A stretch of 64,000 nucleotides of DNA from Streptomyces sp. Ag109_O5-1 (GCF_003814875.1 NZ_RKQF01000001.1:8680001-8744000); one strand, 5' to 3'; positions 1 through 9,083 are shown, counted from the stretch's first letter. A program made the numbers and translations. Notes: generated by a model from the sequence alone, not told the origin.

Positions 1-48
1 ACGATCACCCCCGATCCCGGGAACCATGGGACGCCGCGCCCCTCGCTT

Positions 49-60
49 CGCTCCGGAGCG
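49..60. repeat. 12-bp palindrome upstream of murE
   Basis: CGCTCCGGAGCG is a perfect palindrome in the short sequence ahead of murE. The window starts only 84 bases before the first murE start candidate, so the end of the preceding gene is not visible. The palindrome could be part of a terminator or operator; nothing else supports a role. Confidence 0.3.
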
Positions 61-129
61 GGTGCGCCCGGTACGCTCACCGCCGTGCCACACGCTGATC
101 AGTCCCAAACCACTCAGAAGGGCGCTTCC

Positions 130-1659
130 GTGACATATCCGGGGCCGCCCAGGCCGGTTCAGATCTCCGCAACACCCCTCGCGGAGCTCGCCGATCAGCT
201 GGGTGCCGCCGAGCCGGATACCGCGCAGAACGCAGCCGAGGTCACGGGCATCACCCATGACTCACGCGCGGTCCGCCCCGGCGACCTGTACGCCGCTCTG
301 CCGGGTGCCCGGCTGCACGGCGCCGACTTCGTCACGCAGGCCGCCGGCCTTGGCGCGGTCGCCGTGCTGACCGACCCGACGGGCGCCGAGCGCGCCGCCG
401 CGACCGGCCTGCCGGTCCTGGTCGTCGACGACCCGCGCGCGCGGATGGGCGAACTCGCGGCCACCATCTACGGCCGCCCGGGCAGCGACCTGCTCCAGAT
501 CGGCATCACCGGCACCTCGGGCAAGACCACCACGGCCTACCTGGTCGAGGGCGGTCTGAAGTCGACCCGCAACACCGGACTGATCGGCACCGTGGAGATG
601 CGCATCGGCGACGAGCGCATCAAGTCCGAGCGCACCACCCCCGAGGCCACCGACCTCCAGGCCCTGTTCGCCGTCATGCGCGAGCGCGGCGTCGAGGCGG
701 TCGCCATGGAGGTCTCCAGCCACGCCCTGGTCCTCGGCCGGGTCGACGGCTGTGTCTTCGACATCGCCGTCTTCACCAACCTGAGCCCGGAACACATGGA
801 GTTCCACTCCGACATGGAGGACTACTACCGGGCCAAGGCACAGCTGTTCACCCCGGAACGCAGCAGACGGGGTGTGGTCAACGTCGACGACGAGTACGGC
901 CGCAGGCTCGCCCAGGAGGCCTCCGTCCCGGTCGTCACCTACTCCGCCGAGGGCCACCCGGACGCCGACTGGCGCGCCGCGGACGTCCATATCGGCCCCA
1001 TGGACTCGACGTTCACCGTCGTCGGGCCCGAGGGCGTCCGGATCGTCGCAAAGTCGCCGCTGCCGGGCCCCTTCAACGTGGCGAACACCCTCGCCGCGAT
1101 CGTCGCCCTCGCCGCCGCCGGCCTCGACCCGCAGACCGCCGCCGACGGTGTCGCCGCCGTCCCGGGCGTCCCGGGCCGGCTGGAGCGCGTGGACGCCGGG
1201 CAGCCCTACCTCGCGGTCGTCGACTACGCCCACAAGACGGACGCCGTCGAGTCGGTCCTCAAGGCCCTGCGCAAGGTCACCAAGGGCCGGCTGCTCATCG
1301 TCCTCGGCTGCGGCGGCGACCGCGACCGGACCAAGCGGGCCCCGATGGGCGCCGCCGCGGCCCGGCTCGCCGACACGGCCGTACTCACCTCCGACAACCC
1401 CCGCTCCGAGGACCCCCTCGCCATCCTCGCGACCATGCTCGAAGGCGCGGCCTCGGTGCCCGCCCACGAGCGCGGCGAGGTGCTCCTCTTCGAGGACCGG
1501 GCCGCCGCGATCGCCGCCGCCGTCGCCCGCGCGCACCCCGGCGACACCGTGCTGGTCGCGGGCAAGGGACACGAACAGGGCCAGGACATCGCCGGCGTGG
1601 TCCGTCCCTTCGACGACCGCCAGGTGCTTCGCGAAGCTATCCAGAAGACCCAGGGATGA
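130..1659 (+). CDS. murE: MurE, UDP-N-acetylmuramoyl-tripeptide synthetase
   Basis: Adds the third stem-peptide residue, in Streptomyces LL-diaminopimelate, to UDP-MurNAc-L-Ala-D-Glu using ATP in the cytoplasm. The Mur ligase fold is clear: N-terminal UDP-binding domain, P-loop GTSGKTTT near residue 127, central ATPase domain and C-terminal ligase domain. DNPR near residue 420 is the motif typical of diaminopimelate-adding MurE. I prefer the GTG at 130 (509 aa), which has an AGAAGGG-like ribosome site just upstream; a GTG at 85 would add 15 residues but has no visible site. First gene of the cluster in this window; murF begins 4 bases after its stop. Confidence 0.95.
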   Translation: MTYPGPPRPVQISATPLAELADQLGAAEPDTAQNAAEVTGITHDSRAVRPGDLYAALPGARLHGADFVTQAAGLGAVAVLTDPTGAERAAATGLPVLVVDDPRARMGELAATIYGRPGSDLLQIGITGTSGKTTTAYLVEGGLKSTRNTGLIGTVEMRIGDERIKSERTTPEATDLQALFAVMRERGVEAVAMEVSSHALVLGRVDGCVFDIAVFTNLSPEHMEFHSDMEDYYRAKAQLFTPERSRRGVVNVDDEYGRRLAQEASVPVVTYSAEGHPDADWRAADVHIGPMDSTFTVVGPEGVRIVAKSPLPGPFNVANTLAAIVALAAAGLDPQTAADGVAAVPGVPGRLERVDAGQPYLAVVDYAHKTDAVESVLKALRKVTKGRLLIVLGCGGDRDRTKRAPMGAAAARLADTAVLTSDNPRSEDPLAILATMLEGAASVPAHERGEVLLFEDRAAAIAAAVARAHPGDTVLVAGKGHEQGQDIAGVVRPFDDRQVLREAIQKTQG

Positions 1660-1663
1660 ACTT

Positions 1664-3091
1664 GTGATCGCCCTCTCTCTCGCCGAGATCGCAGAAGTCG
1701 TCGGCGGGCAGACACACGACATACCGGATCCGTCCGTCCAGGTCACCGGCGAAGTCGTCCGGGACTCCCGCGAGGCGGGGCCGGGCAGCCTGTTCGCCGC
1801 CTTCGTGGGCGAACGCGTGGACGGCCACGACTACGCCGCCCAGGTCGTCGAGCAGGGCGCGGTCGCCGTACTGGCGTCGCGCCCCGTCGGCGTGCCCGCG
1901 ATCGTCGTGGACGACGTCCAGCGGGCCCTCGGCGCGCTCGCCCGCCATGTCGTACGACGGCTCGGCGCGACCCTGGTGGCCCTCACCGGCTCGGCCGGCA
2001 AGACCAGCACCAAGGACCTCATCGCGCAGGTGCTGCGGACCAAGGCGCCGACCGTGTTCACGCCCGGCTCGCTCAACAACGAGATCGGGCTGCCGCTGAC
2101 CGCCCTGTCCGCCACCGAGGAGACGAAGTTCCTGGTGCTGGAGATGGGCGCGCGCGGCATCGGCCACATCCGCTACCTCACGGATCTGACGCCCCCGAGG
2201 ATCGGCCTGGTCCTCAACGTCGGCACCGCCCACATCGGCGAGTTCGGCGGCCGTGAGCAGATCGCCCAGGCGAAGGGCGAGTTGGTGGAGGCGCTGCCCG
2301 CCGCCGAGGACGGCGGTACCGCGATCCTCAACGCCGACGACCCGTTGGTCCGGGCCATGGCCACCCGTACCAAGGCGAAGGTGATCCTTTTCGGAGAGTC
2401 GGCCGAAGCGGACGTACGGGCCGAGAACGTACGACTCACGGACACGGGACAGCCCGCGTTCAGCCTTCACACACCCTCCGGTGCAAGCGATGTGACCATG
2501 CGCCTGTACGGTGAGCACCACGTGTCGAACGCGCTCGCCGCGGCCGCCGTCGCCCATGAGCTGGGCATGTCCGCGGAAGAGATCGCCACCGCGCTCTCCG
2601 AGGCGGGCTCCCTCTCCCGCTGGCGTATGGAGGTCACCGAGCGCCCGGACGGCGTGACCATCGTCAACGACGCCTACAACGCCAACCCCGAGTCCATGCG
2701 GGCCGCACTGCGCGCGCTCGCGGCCATGGGCACAGCCTCACAGGCAAAGGGGGGACGCACGTGGGCGGTGCTCGGCAAGATGGCCGAGCTCGGGGACGAG
2801 GCGCTCGCCGAGCACGACGCGGTCGGACGGCTCGCCGTCCGGCTCAATGTCGGCAAGCTCGTCGCCGTCGGGGGAGTGGAAGCCTCCTGGCTGCAACTGG
2901 GCGCATATAACGAGGGTTCGTGGGGTGAGGAGTCGGTGCACGTGTCCGACGCACAGGCGGCGGTCGACCTGTTGCGCAGCGAGTTGCGCCCGGGGGATGT
3001 CGTCCTCGTGAAGGCGTCACGTTCGGTGGGGCTGGAGAGCGTTGCGCAGGCGCTCCTGGAGTCCGGCTCCGAGGGTGGTGATGCCCGATGA
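1664..3091 (+). CDS. murF: MurF, UDP-MurNAc-tripeptide:D-Ala-D-Ala ligase
   Basis: Completes the cytoplasmic peptidoglycan precursor by joining D-Ala-D-Ala to UDP-MurNAc-tripeptide, with ATP hydrolysis. The 475-aa protein has the Mur ligase layout: N-terminal domain, P-loop GSAGKTSTKD near residue 109, central domain with LNADDP, and a C-terminal domain with VNDAYNANP. The open frame extends far upstream through murE, but the GTG at 1664 follows the murE stop with a GGGATGA ribosome-site-like stretch and gives the normal family start. Its stop overlaps the mraY start (ATGA at 3088), indicating translational coupling. Confidence 0.95.
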   Translation: MIALSLAEIAEVVGGQTHDIPDPSVQVTGEVVRDSREAGPGSLFAAFVGERVDGHDYAAQVVEQGAVAVLASRPVGVPAIVVDDVQRALGALARHVVRRLGATLVALTGSAGKTSTKDLIAQVLRTKAPTVFTPGSLNNEIGLPLTALSATEETKFLVLEMGARGIGHIRYLTDLTPPRIGLVLNVGTAHIGEFGGREQIAQAKGELVEALPAAEDGGTAILNADDPLVRAMATRTKAKVILFGESAEADVRAENVRLTDTGQPAFSLHTPSGASDVTMRLYGEHHVSNALAAAAVAHELGMSAEEIATALSEAGSLSRWRMEVTERPDGVTIVNDAYNANPESMRAALRALAAMGTASQAKGGRTWAVLGKMAELGDEALAEHDAVGRLAVRLNVGKLVAVGGVEASWLQLGAYNEGSWGEESVHVSDAQAAVDLLRSELRPGDVVLVKASRSVGLESVAQALLESGSEGGDAR

Positions 3092-4161
3092 TGAAGCAGA
3101 TCCTCTTCTCGGGTGTCATCGGTCTCTTCCTGACGCTGATCGGCACCCCGCTGCTGATCAAGCTCCTCGCACGCAAGGGCTACGGCCAGTACATCCGTGA
3201 CGACGGCCCGCGTGAGCACGCCAGCAAGCGCGGTACGCCGACGATGGGCGGTATCGCCTTCATCCTGTCGACGGTCGCCGCCTACTTCCTCTCCAAGGTG
3301 ATCACCGGTTACACCCCGACCTACTCGGGTGTGCTGGTGCTCGGCCTGATGTGCGGGATGGGTCTGGTCGGCTTCCTGGACGACTACATCAAGATCGTCA
3401 AGCGGCGTTCGCTGGGTCTGCGGGCCAAGGCGAAGATGGCCGGCCAGCTGATCGTCGGTATCGCCTTCGCGGTGCTGTCGCTGATGTTCGCCGACGCCCG
3501 CGGCAACACCCCGGCCTCCACCAAGCTGTCCTTCATCACGGACTTCGGCTGGTCGATCGGCCCGGTGCTGTTCGTGGTCTGGGCGCTGTTCATGATTCTC
3601 GCGATGTCCAACGGCGTGAACCTGACGGACGGTCTGGACGGCCTCGCCACCGGCGCCTCCGTGCTCGTCTTCGGCGCCTACACGTTCATCGGCGTCTGGC
3701 AGTTCCAGGAGTCCTGCGCCAACGCGGTCACCCTGACCAACCCCAACGCCTGCTACGAGGTGCGCGATCCGCTGGACCTCGCGGTCATCGCCTCCGCGCT
3801 GATGGGTTCCTGCCTCGGCTTCCTGTGGTGGAACACCTCGCCGGCCAAGATCTTCATGGGTGACACCGGTTCGCTCGCGCTCGGCGGTGTCCTCACGGGC
3901 CTGGCGATCCTCTCCCGCACCGAACTGCTCGTCGCCATCATGGGCGGTCTGTTCGTCCTCATCACCATGTCGGTCGTCATCCAGGTCGGCTCCTTCCGGC
4001 TCACCGGCAAGCGTGTCTTCCGGATGGCACCGCTCCAGCACCACTTCGAACTCAAGGGCTGGTCCGAGGTACTTGTGGTGGTCCGCTTCTGGATCATCCA
4101 GGGCATCTGTGTGATTGTCGGACTTGGGCTCTTCTATGCAGGATGGGCAGCGGACAAGTGA
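3088..4161 (+). CDS. mraY: MraY, phospho-MurNAc-pentapeptide transferase
   Basis: Integral membrane enzyme that transfers phospho-MurNAc-pentapeptide from UDP to undecaprenyl phosphate, giving lipid I. The 357-aa sequence is hydrophobic with about ten membrane segments. It carries the family motifs: LGFLDDYIKI-type aspartates after the third segment (GFLDDYIKI), NLTDGLDGLATG near residue 177, and MAPLQHHFELKGWSE in the last cytoplasmic loop. ATGA overlap with murF upstream and overlap with murD downstream place it in one operon. ATG codons at 3088 and 3091 are both possible starts. Confidence 0.96.
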   Translation: MMKQILFSGVIGLFLTLIGTPLLIKLLARKGYGQYIRDDGPREHASKRGTPTMGGIAFILSTVAAYFLSKVITGYTPTYSGVLVLGLMCGMGLVGFLDDYIKIVKRRSLGLRAKAKMAGQLIVGIAFAVLSLMFADARGNTPASTKLSFITDFGWSIGPVLFVVWALFMILAMSNGVNLTDGLDGLATGASVLVFGAYTFIGVWQFQESCANAVTLTNPNACYEVRDPLDLAVIASALMGSCLGFLWWNTSPAKIFMGDTGSLALGGVLTGLAILSRTELLVAIMGGLFVLITMSVVIQVGSFRLTGKRVFRMAPLQHHFELKGWSEVLVVVRFWIIQGICVIVGLGLFYAGWAADK

Positions 4162-5561
4162 CCGACTGGCAGGGCAAGCACGTCACCGTCGCCGGGCTCG
4201 GCGTCTCGGGTGTCCCGGCGGCCAAGGTGCTGCACGCGCGGGGCGCGGTCGTCACGGTCGTCAACGACGGCGACGACGCACGCGCGCGTGAGCAGGCCGC
4301 CGAGCTGGAGGCGCTGGGCGTCACGGTACGGCTCGGTGACGGTGCGACCCTGCCGGAGGGCACCGAGCTGATCGTCACCGCGCCCGGCTGGAAGCCGGAC
4401 AAGCCGCTGTTCGCGGCGGCCCGCGCGGCCGGCATCGAGATCTGGGGCGATGTCGAGCTGGCCTGGCGGCTGCGGGGACCCGACGCGGCTCCCTGGCTGG
4501 CCGTCACCGGCACCAACGGCAAGACCACCACCGTCCAGATGCTGGCATCGATCCTGAAGGCGGCGGGCCTGCGTACGGCCGCCGTCGGCAACATCGGCGT
4601 CTCCCTGCTCGACGCGGTCCTCGGGGACGAGGAGTACGACGTCCTGGCCGTGGAGCTGTCGAGCTACCAGCTGCACTGGGCGCCCTCGCTGCGCGCCCAC
4701 TCGGCGGCCGTGCTGAACCTCGCCCCGGACCACCTCGACTGGCACGGCTCCATGGAGGCGTACGCCAAGGACAAGGGCCGTATCTACGAGGGCAACCGGG
4801 TCGCCTGCGTCTACAACGTCGCCGACAAGCTCACCGAGGACCTGGTCCGTGAGGCCGACGTCGAGGAGGGCTGCCGGGCGATCGGCTTCACCCTGGGCAC
4901 CCCGGGCCCGTCCCAACTCGGCGTCGTGGACGGCATCCTGGTCGACCGCGCCTTCGTCGAGAACCGGCACAAGAACGCCCAGGAGCTGGCCGAGGTCTCC
5001 GACGTCAACCCGCCGGCCCCGCACAACATCGCCAACGCCCTCGCCGCGGCGGCCCTCGCGCGCGCCTTCGGGGTGCCGCCCACGGCCGTACGGGACGGGC
5101 TGCGGAACTTCCGCCCGGACGCCCACCGCATCGCGCATGTCGCCGATGTGGACGGCGTGGCCTACGTCGACGACTCCAAGGCCACCAACACCCACGCGGC
5201 GGAAGCCTCGTTGGCGTCATATGAGTCGATTGTATGGATTGCGGGCGGTCTGGCTAAGGGGGCGACCTTCGACGAGCTGGTCGCCAGGTCGGCAAGGCGA
5301 CTTCGGGGTGTGGTGCTGATCGGTGCCGATCGCGCTCTCATCCGGGACGCCCTCGCGCGACACGCGCCGGAAGTACCCGTCGTCGACCTCGACCGGACCG
5401 ACACTGGGGCGATGCTCGCGGCGGTCCAGGAGGCGCGACGGCTCGCCGTCGCCGGAGACACGGTGCTGTTGGCACCCGCCTGTGCCTCCATGGACATGTT
5501 CGCCAACTACAACAAGCGCGGTGACGCGTTCGCCCAGGCTGTTCGCGAACTCGGAGCCTGA
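4158..5561 (+). CDS. murD: MurD, UDP-MurNAc-L-Ala:D-Glu ligase
   Basis: Adds D-glutamate to UDP-MurNAc-L-alanine with ATP. The N-terminal domain has a Rossmann-like glycine motif (VAGLGVSG), the central domain the P-loop GTNGKTTT near residue 117, and the C-terminal domain the DDSKATNTHA motif. The GTG at 4158 forms a GTGA overlap with the mraY stop and yields 467 aa starting MTDWQGK; an in-frame ATG at 4143 would add 5 residues. A small inverted repeat (5562-5567 with 5573-5578) lies right after the stop. Confidence 0.95.
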   Translation: MTDWQGKHVTVAGLGVSGVPAAKVLHARGAVVTVVNDGDDARAREQAAELEALGVTVRLGDGATLPEGTELIVTAPGWKPDKPLFAAARAAGIEIWGDVELAWRLRGPDAAPWLAVTGTNGKTTTVQMLASILKAAGLRTAAVGNIGVSLLDAVLGDEEYDVLAVELSSYQLHWAPSLRAHSAAVLNLAPDHLDWHGSMEAYAKDKGRIYEGNRVACVYNVADKLTEDLVREADVEEGCRAIGFTLGTPGPSQLGVVDGILVDRAFVENRHKNAQELAEVSDVNPPAPHNIANALAAAALARAFGVPPTAVRDGLRNFRPDAHRIAHVADVDGVAYVDDSKATNTHAAEASLASYESIVWIAGGLAKGATFDELVARSARRLRGVVLIGADRALIRDALARHAPEVPVVDLDRTDTGAMLAAVQEARRLAVAGDTVLLAPACASMDMFANYNKRGDAFAQAVRELGA

Positions 5562-5627
5562 CCCGGCCGCCTGCCGGGCGACCTTGGGAGGGACGCGTGG
5601 GACGGTCGACGTTCAGCGGAGGCGTTG

Positions 5628-6983
5628 ATGCCCGGTAGCCGTACCGGCCGGCCGCCCGTACAGCGGGCGGTCCGCAGGCCCGCCGCTTCCCGCACGCCCC
5701 GCGAGAATCCGCTGCGGCGGCTGCACGCCCGTGCCCACCGGGCCTGGGACCGGCCGCTGACCGCGTACTACCTGATCCTCGGCGGCAGTCTGCTGATCAT
5801 CGTGCTGGGTCTGGTGATGGTCTACTCGGCCTCCCAGGTCACCGCCCTGCAGATGTCGCTGCCCGGCTCGTTCTTCTTCCGCAAACAGTTCCTTGCCGCC
5901 TCCATCGGCGGCGTGCTGATGCTCGTCGCGTCCCGTATGCCGGTGAAACTGCACCGGGCGCTCGCCTATCCGATCCTGGCCGGCGCCGTCTTCATGATGG
6001 CGTTGGTGCAGGTGCCGGGGATAGGCATGTCGGTCAACGGCAACCAGAACTGGATCTCCCTGGGCGGCTCGTTCCAGATCCAGCCCAGCGAGTTCGGCAA
6101 ACTCGCCCTGGTGCTGTGGAGCGCCGACCTGCTGGCCCGCAAACAGGAGAAGCGGCTGCTGACCCAGTGGAAGCACATGCTGGTGCCGCTCGTCCCGGTC
6201 ACCTTCCTGCTGCTCGGCCTGATCATGCTCGGCGGCGACATGGGCACCGCCATCATCCTGACCGCGATCCTCTTCGGCCTGCTCTGGCTGGCCGGGGCGC
6301 CCACCCGGCTGTTCGCCGGCGTGCTGTCGATCGCCGGTGTGCTCGGTGTGATCCTCATCAAGACCAGCCCCAACCGGATGGCCCGGCTCGCCTGCATCGG
6401 CGCCACGGAGCCCAAGACCGGCGTCGCCGACTGCTGGCAGGCGGTCCACGGCATCTACGCGCTGGCCAGCGGCGGACTCTTCGGTTCAGGACTCGGTGCG
6501 AGTGTGGAAAAATGGGGCCAACTGCCAGAAGCCCACACTGACTTCATCTTCGCCGTCACCGGTGAGGAACTGGGCCTGGCGGGGACGCTGTCGGTGCTGG
6601 CCCTCTTCGCGGCTCTAGGCTATGCGGGTATCCGCGTGGCCGGACGCACGGAGGACCCCTTCGTGAGGTACGCCGCGGGAGGTGTGATCACCTGGATCGT
6701 CGCCCAGGCGGTGATCAACATCGGTGCGGTGCTCGGCCTGCTGCCGATCGCCGGTGTCCCCCTCCCGCTGTTCTCCTACGGGGGCTCCGCCCTGCTGCCG
6801 ACCATGTTCGCGATCGGGCTGCTGATCGCCTTCGCGCGCGACGATCCCGCTGCACGGGCGGCGCTTGCGATGCGGCAACCTCGCTTTGGTAGAAAGCGGG
6901 GAGCCGGGGGTCCTCGGGGACCTCGGAGATGGAACACGATGCGACGGCGCGCCCCGGTGGCGCGCCCGTCCGGAGAGCGGTGA
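5628..6983 (+). CDS. ftsW: FtsW, SEDS-family division protein
   Basis: SEDS polytopic membrane protein of the divisome; the family polymerises septal glycan strands with a partner class B PBP (FtsI). After a basic, proline-rich cytoplasmic tail of about 45 residues come roughly ten membrane segments, with SEDS signatures such as QPSEFGKLALV and the final PLPLFSYGGSALL. The ATG at 5628 is placed 5 bases after CGGAGG; a TTG at 5625 is less likely. The C-terminus is an unusually basic tail (RKRGAGGPRGPRRW). It sits between murD and murG, the normal cluster order. Confidence 0.95.
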   Translation: MPGSRTGRPPVQRAVRRPAASRTPRENPLRRLHARAHRAWDRPLTAYYLILGGSLLIIVLGLVMVYSASQVTALQMSLPGSFFFRKQFLAASIGGVLMLVASRMPVKLHRALAYPILAGAVFMMALVQVPGIGMSVNGNQNWISLGGSFQIQPSEFGKLALVLWSADLLARKQEKRLLTQWKHMLVPLVPVTFLLLGLIMLGGDMGTAIILTAILFGLLWLAGAPTRLFAGVLSIAGVLGVILIKTSPNRMARLACIGATEPKTGVADCWQAVHGIYALASGGLFGSGLGASVEKWGQLPEAHTDFIFAVTGEELGLAGTLSVLALFAALGYAGIRVAGRTEDPFVRYAAGGVITWIVAQAVINIGAVLGLLPIAGVPLPLFSYGGSALLPTMFAIGLLIAFARDDPAARAALAMRQPRFGRKRGAGGPRGPRRWNTMRRRAPVARPSGER

Positions 6984-6989
6984 ATTTCG

Positions 6990-8078
6990 GTGCATGTCGT
7001 ACTCGCTGGTGGGGGGACCGCCGGCCACATCGAGCCCGCGCTCGCCCTCGCGGACGCCCTGCGCAGGCAGGACCCCACCGTGGGGATCACGGCCCTGGGC
7101 ACGGAACGCGGCCTGGAGACCACGCTCGTCCCGCAGCGGGGCTATGAGCTGGCACTGATCCCGGCGGTGCCGCTGCCCCGCAGGCCCACCCCCGAGCTGA
7201 TCACCGTCCCCGGCCGGCTGCGCGGCACCATCAAGGCCGCCGAGCAGATCCTGGAGCGCACCAAGGCGGACTGCGTCGCCGGCTTCGGCGGCTATGTCGC
7301 CCTGCCCGCCTACCTGGCCGCCAAGCGCCTCGGTGTGCCGATCGTGATCCACGAGGCCAACGCCCGCCCCGGCCTCGCCAACAAGATCGGCTCCCGGTAC
7401 GCGGCCAGGGTCGCGGTCTCCACGCCCGACAGCAAGCTCCGCGACGCCCGCTACATCGGCATCCCGCTGCGCCGCTCCATCGCCACCCTGGACCGCGCCG
7501 CGGCCCGCCCCGAGGCCCGCCACCGCTTCGGCCTCGACCCCAACCTGCCCACGCTGCTCGTCTCCGGCGGCTCCCAGGGCGCCCGCCGCCTCAACGAGGT
7601 CATCCAGCAGGTCGCCCCCTGGATGCAGCAGGCCGGTATCCAGATCCTGCACGCGGTCGGCCCGAAGAACGAACTGCCGCAGGTGCACCAGATGCCGGGA
7701 ATGCCCCCCTATATCCCGGTAAGTTACCTGGACCGGATGGACCTCGCGTACGCCGCGGCCGACATGATGCTCTGCCGCGCGGGTGCGATGACCGTCGCCG
7801 AACTCTCCGCCGTCGGACTCCCGGCCGCCTATGTCCCGCTGCCCATCGGCAACGGCGAACAGCGGCTGAACGCCCAGCCGGTGGTCAAGGCCGGCGGCGG
7901 CCTCCTGGTCGACGACGCGGAACTCACTCCGGAGTGGCTGCAGCAGAACGTCCTGCCCGTGCTCGCCGACCCCCACCGGCTGTACGAGATGTCCCGCGCG
8001 GCGAGCGAGTTCGGCCGTCGGGACGCCGACGACCTGCTCGTCGGCATGGTGTACGAGGCGATCGCCTCGAGCCGTTAG
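6990..8078 (+). CDS. murG: MurG, lipid II-forming GlcNAc transferase
   Basis: Peripheral membrane GT28 glycosyltransferase adding GlcNAc from UDP-GlcNAc to lipid I. The 362-aa protein shows the N-terminal GGGTAGHIEPA loop, the inter-domain SGGSQGARRLNE loop near residue 192 and the C-terminal CRAGAMTVAEL UDP-binding motif. GTG start at 6990, 6 bases after the ftsW stop and about 10 bases after GGAGAG. Together with MurD-F and MraY it completes the route to lipid II. Confidence 0.96.
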   Translation: MHVVLAGGGTAGHIEPALALADALRRQDPTVGITALGTERGLETTLVPQRGYELALIPAVPLPRRPTPELITVPGRLRGTIKAAEQILERTKADCVAGFGGYVALPAYLAAKRLGVPIVIHEANARPGLANKIGSRYAARVAVSTPDSKLRDARYIGIPLRRSIATLDRAAARPEARHRFGLDPNLPTLLVSGGSQGARRLNEVIQQVAPWMQQAGIQILHAVGPKNELPQVHQMPGMPPYIPVSYLDRMDLAYAAADMMLCRAGAMTVAELSAVGLPAAYVPLPIGNGEQRLNAQPVVKAGGGLLVDDAELTPEWLQQNVLPVLADPHRLYEMSRAASEFGRRDADDLLVGMVYEAIASSR

Positions 8079-8107
8079 GACCGTATGACGAAAGGCAAGT
8101 GAGCAGC

Positions 8108-8902
8108 GTGGCCGGATCGACCACCGCCGAGCGCGGTGAACGCCAGCAGGAGTCGTCCGGCCCGCCGCTTCTGAGGCGGTGGAGGGACCGCCGCTTTCGC
8201 AGGTTCGTCGTTCTGGGCCTGGGGGTTGTCCTCCTGGGTTCCGGTTCCGTGTGGCTGCTGTACGGCTCCTCATGGCTGCGCGTGCGGCAGGTCTCCGTCT
8301 CCGGTACGGCCGTTCTGACGCCCGAACAGGTCCGTGAGGCCGCCGACGTACCGGTCGGCGCGCCGATGGTCTCCGTCGACACCGGCGGCATCGAGGCCCG
8401 ACTGCGCCGGAAATTGCCCCGAATTGACGTGGTTGACGTCGCTCGTTCCTGGCCGCACGGAATCAGGCTGAAAGTGGTCGAGCGCACTCCGGTTCTACTC
8501 ATCGCAAAGGGTGGAAACTTCACCGAAGTGGACAAGAAAGGCGTCCGGTTCGCCACGGTTTCGCAGGCGCCGAAAGGTGCTCCGCTGCTGGAATTGTCGC
8601 TCGCGCGGTCCGGTTCGGCGACGGCGAGCCTGCGCCGTTTCGGCACCGACGGGCTGGTGCGGGAAGCGGTCGACATCGCGGGTGACATTCCGGCCGCCGT
8701 CCGCCGGGAGACCCAGAGCCTCAAGGTCCGTTCCTATGACGACATCTCGCTGGTGCTGAGCGGCGGCCGTACCGTCGAGTGGGGCAGTTCCGAGAACGGT
8801 GCGGCCAAGGCCCGTACGCTCGGCGCTCTCATGAAAGCCGCTTCCGGCGCCCGGCACTTCGACGTGAGTGTTCCCACCGCCCCTGCGTCATCGGCGAGTT
8901 GA
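8108..8902 (+). CDS. ftsQ: FtsQ/DivIB, divisome membrane protein
   Basis: Bitopic division protein that links early and late divisome components. From the GTG at 8108 the product is 264 aa: a basic cytoplasmic tail to about residue 32, one membrane segment at about 33-53, then an extracytoplasmic POTRA domain (about 57-125) and the FtsQ C-terminal domain. A GTG at 8099, in the same frame, has the GAAAGG site only 3 bases ahead of it and would add 3 residues. The mid-gene stretch around 8400-8600 is less GC-rich than its neighbours. Last gene before the ftsZ regulatory gap. Confidence 0.92.
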   Translation: MAGSTTAERGERQQESSGPPLLRRWRDRRFRRFVVLGLGVVLLGSGSVWLLYGSSWLRVRQVSVSGTAVLTPEQVREAADVPVGAPMVSVDTGGIEARLRRKLPRIDVVDVARSWPHGIRLKVVERTPVLLIAKGGNFTEVDKKGVRFATVSQAPKGAPLLELSLARSGSATASLRRFGTDGLVREAVDIAGDIPAAVRRETQSLKVRSYDDISLVLSGGRTVEWGSSENGAAKARTLGALMKAASGARHFDVSVPTAPASSAS

Positions 8903-8930
8903 CGCACATCAGCGCAGGCCAGCACCCTGG

Positions 8931-8959
8931 TTGGGCACTGCTACGGCTGATCACATAGG
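8931..8959 (+). promoter_or_regulatory. candidate promoter upstream of ftsZ (distal)
   Basis: TTGGGC (8931-8936), a 17-base spacer, then CATAGG (8954-8959) resembles a vegetative sigma-factor promoter. It lies in the 279-bp ftsQ-ftsZ gap. Streptomyces ftsZ is known to have several promoters including a sporulation-induced one; assigning this box to any of them is inference. Confidence 0.4.
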
Positions 8960-8992
8960 GTGAAAAGAAAAACGGGAGGTTCGGCGTGTTCG

Positions 8993-9022
8993 TTGAACGG
9001 GCGCCACTTGTCGACTTAGTGT
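8993..9022 (+). promoter_or_regulatory. candidate promoter upstream of ftsZ (proximal)
   Basis: TTGAAC (8993-8998), an 18-base spacer and TAGTGT (9017-9022) match the Streptomyces pattern TTGNNN ... TAGNNT. The -10 box overlaps the left arm of the dyad at 9019-9052, so a protein bound to the dyad could control it. No mapped start was available to me. Confidence 0.5.
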
Positions 9023-9052
9023 CCTGTTCAGAAGACTCCAGGGAACAGACAC
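9019..9052. promoter_or_regulatory. imperfect dyad with two GACAC cores before ftsZ
   Basis: GTGTCCTGTTC (9019-9029) and GAACAGACAC (9043-9052) are reverse complements apart from one extra C in the left arm, separated by 13 bases. Each arm ends in the pentamer GACAC (one on each strand), which is the reported core of WhiA binding sites in Streptomyces. ftsZ is a reported WhiA-dependent gene, so a sporulation-regulator site is plausible. Confidence 0.5.
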
Positions 9053-9057
9053 ACTGG

Positions 9058-9083
9058 TAACCCTAAACTTCAGGGTTAGGGTT
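9058..9083. repeat. TAACCCT / AGGGTTA dyad and GGGTT repeat before ftsZ
   Basis: TAACCCT (9058-9064) pairs with AGGGTTA (9072-9078) across 7 bases; AACCCTAA (9059-9066) also pairs with TTAGGGTT (9076-9083). The right half reads AGGGTTAGGGTT, two copies of one hexamer. The two pairings are mutually exclusive in RNA. It lies about 100 bases before the ftsZ start in the leader or an operator region. Confidence 0.5.
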
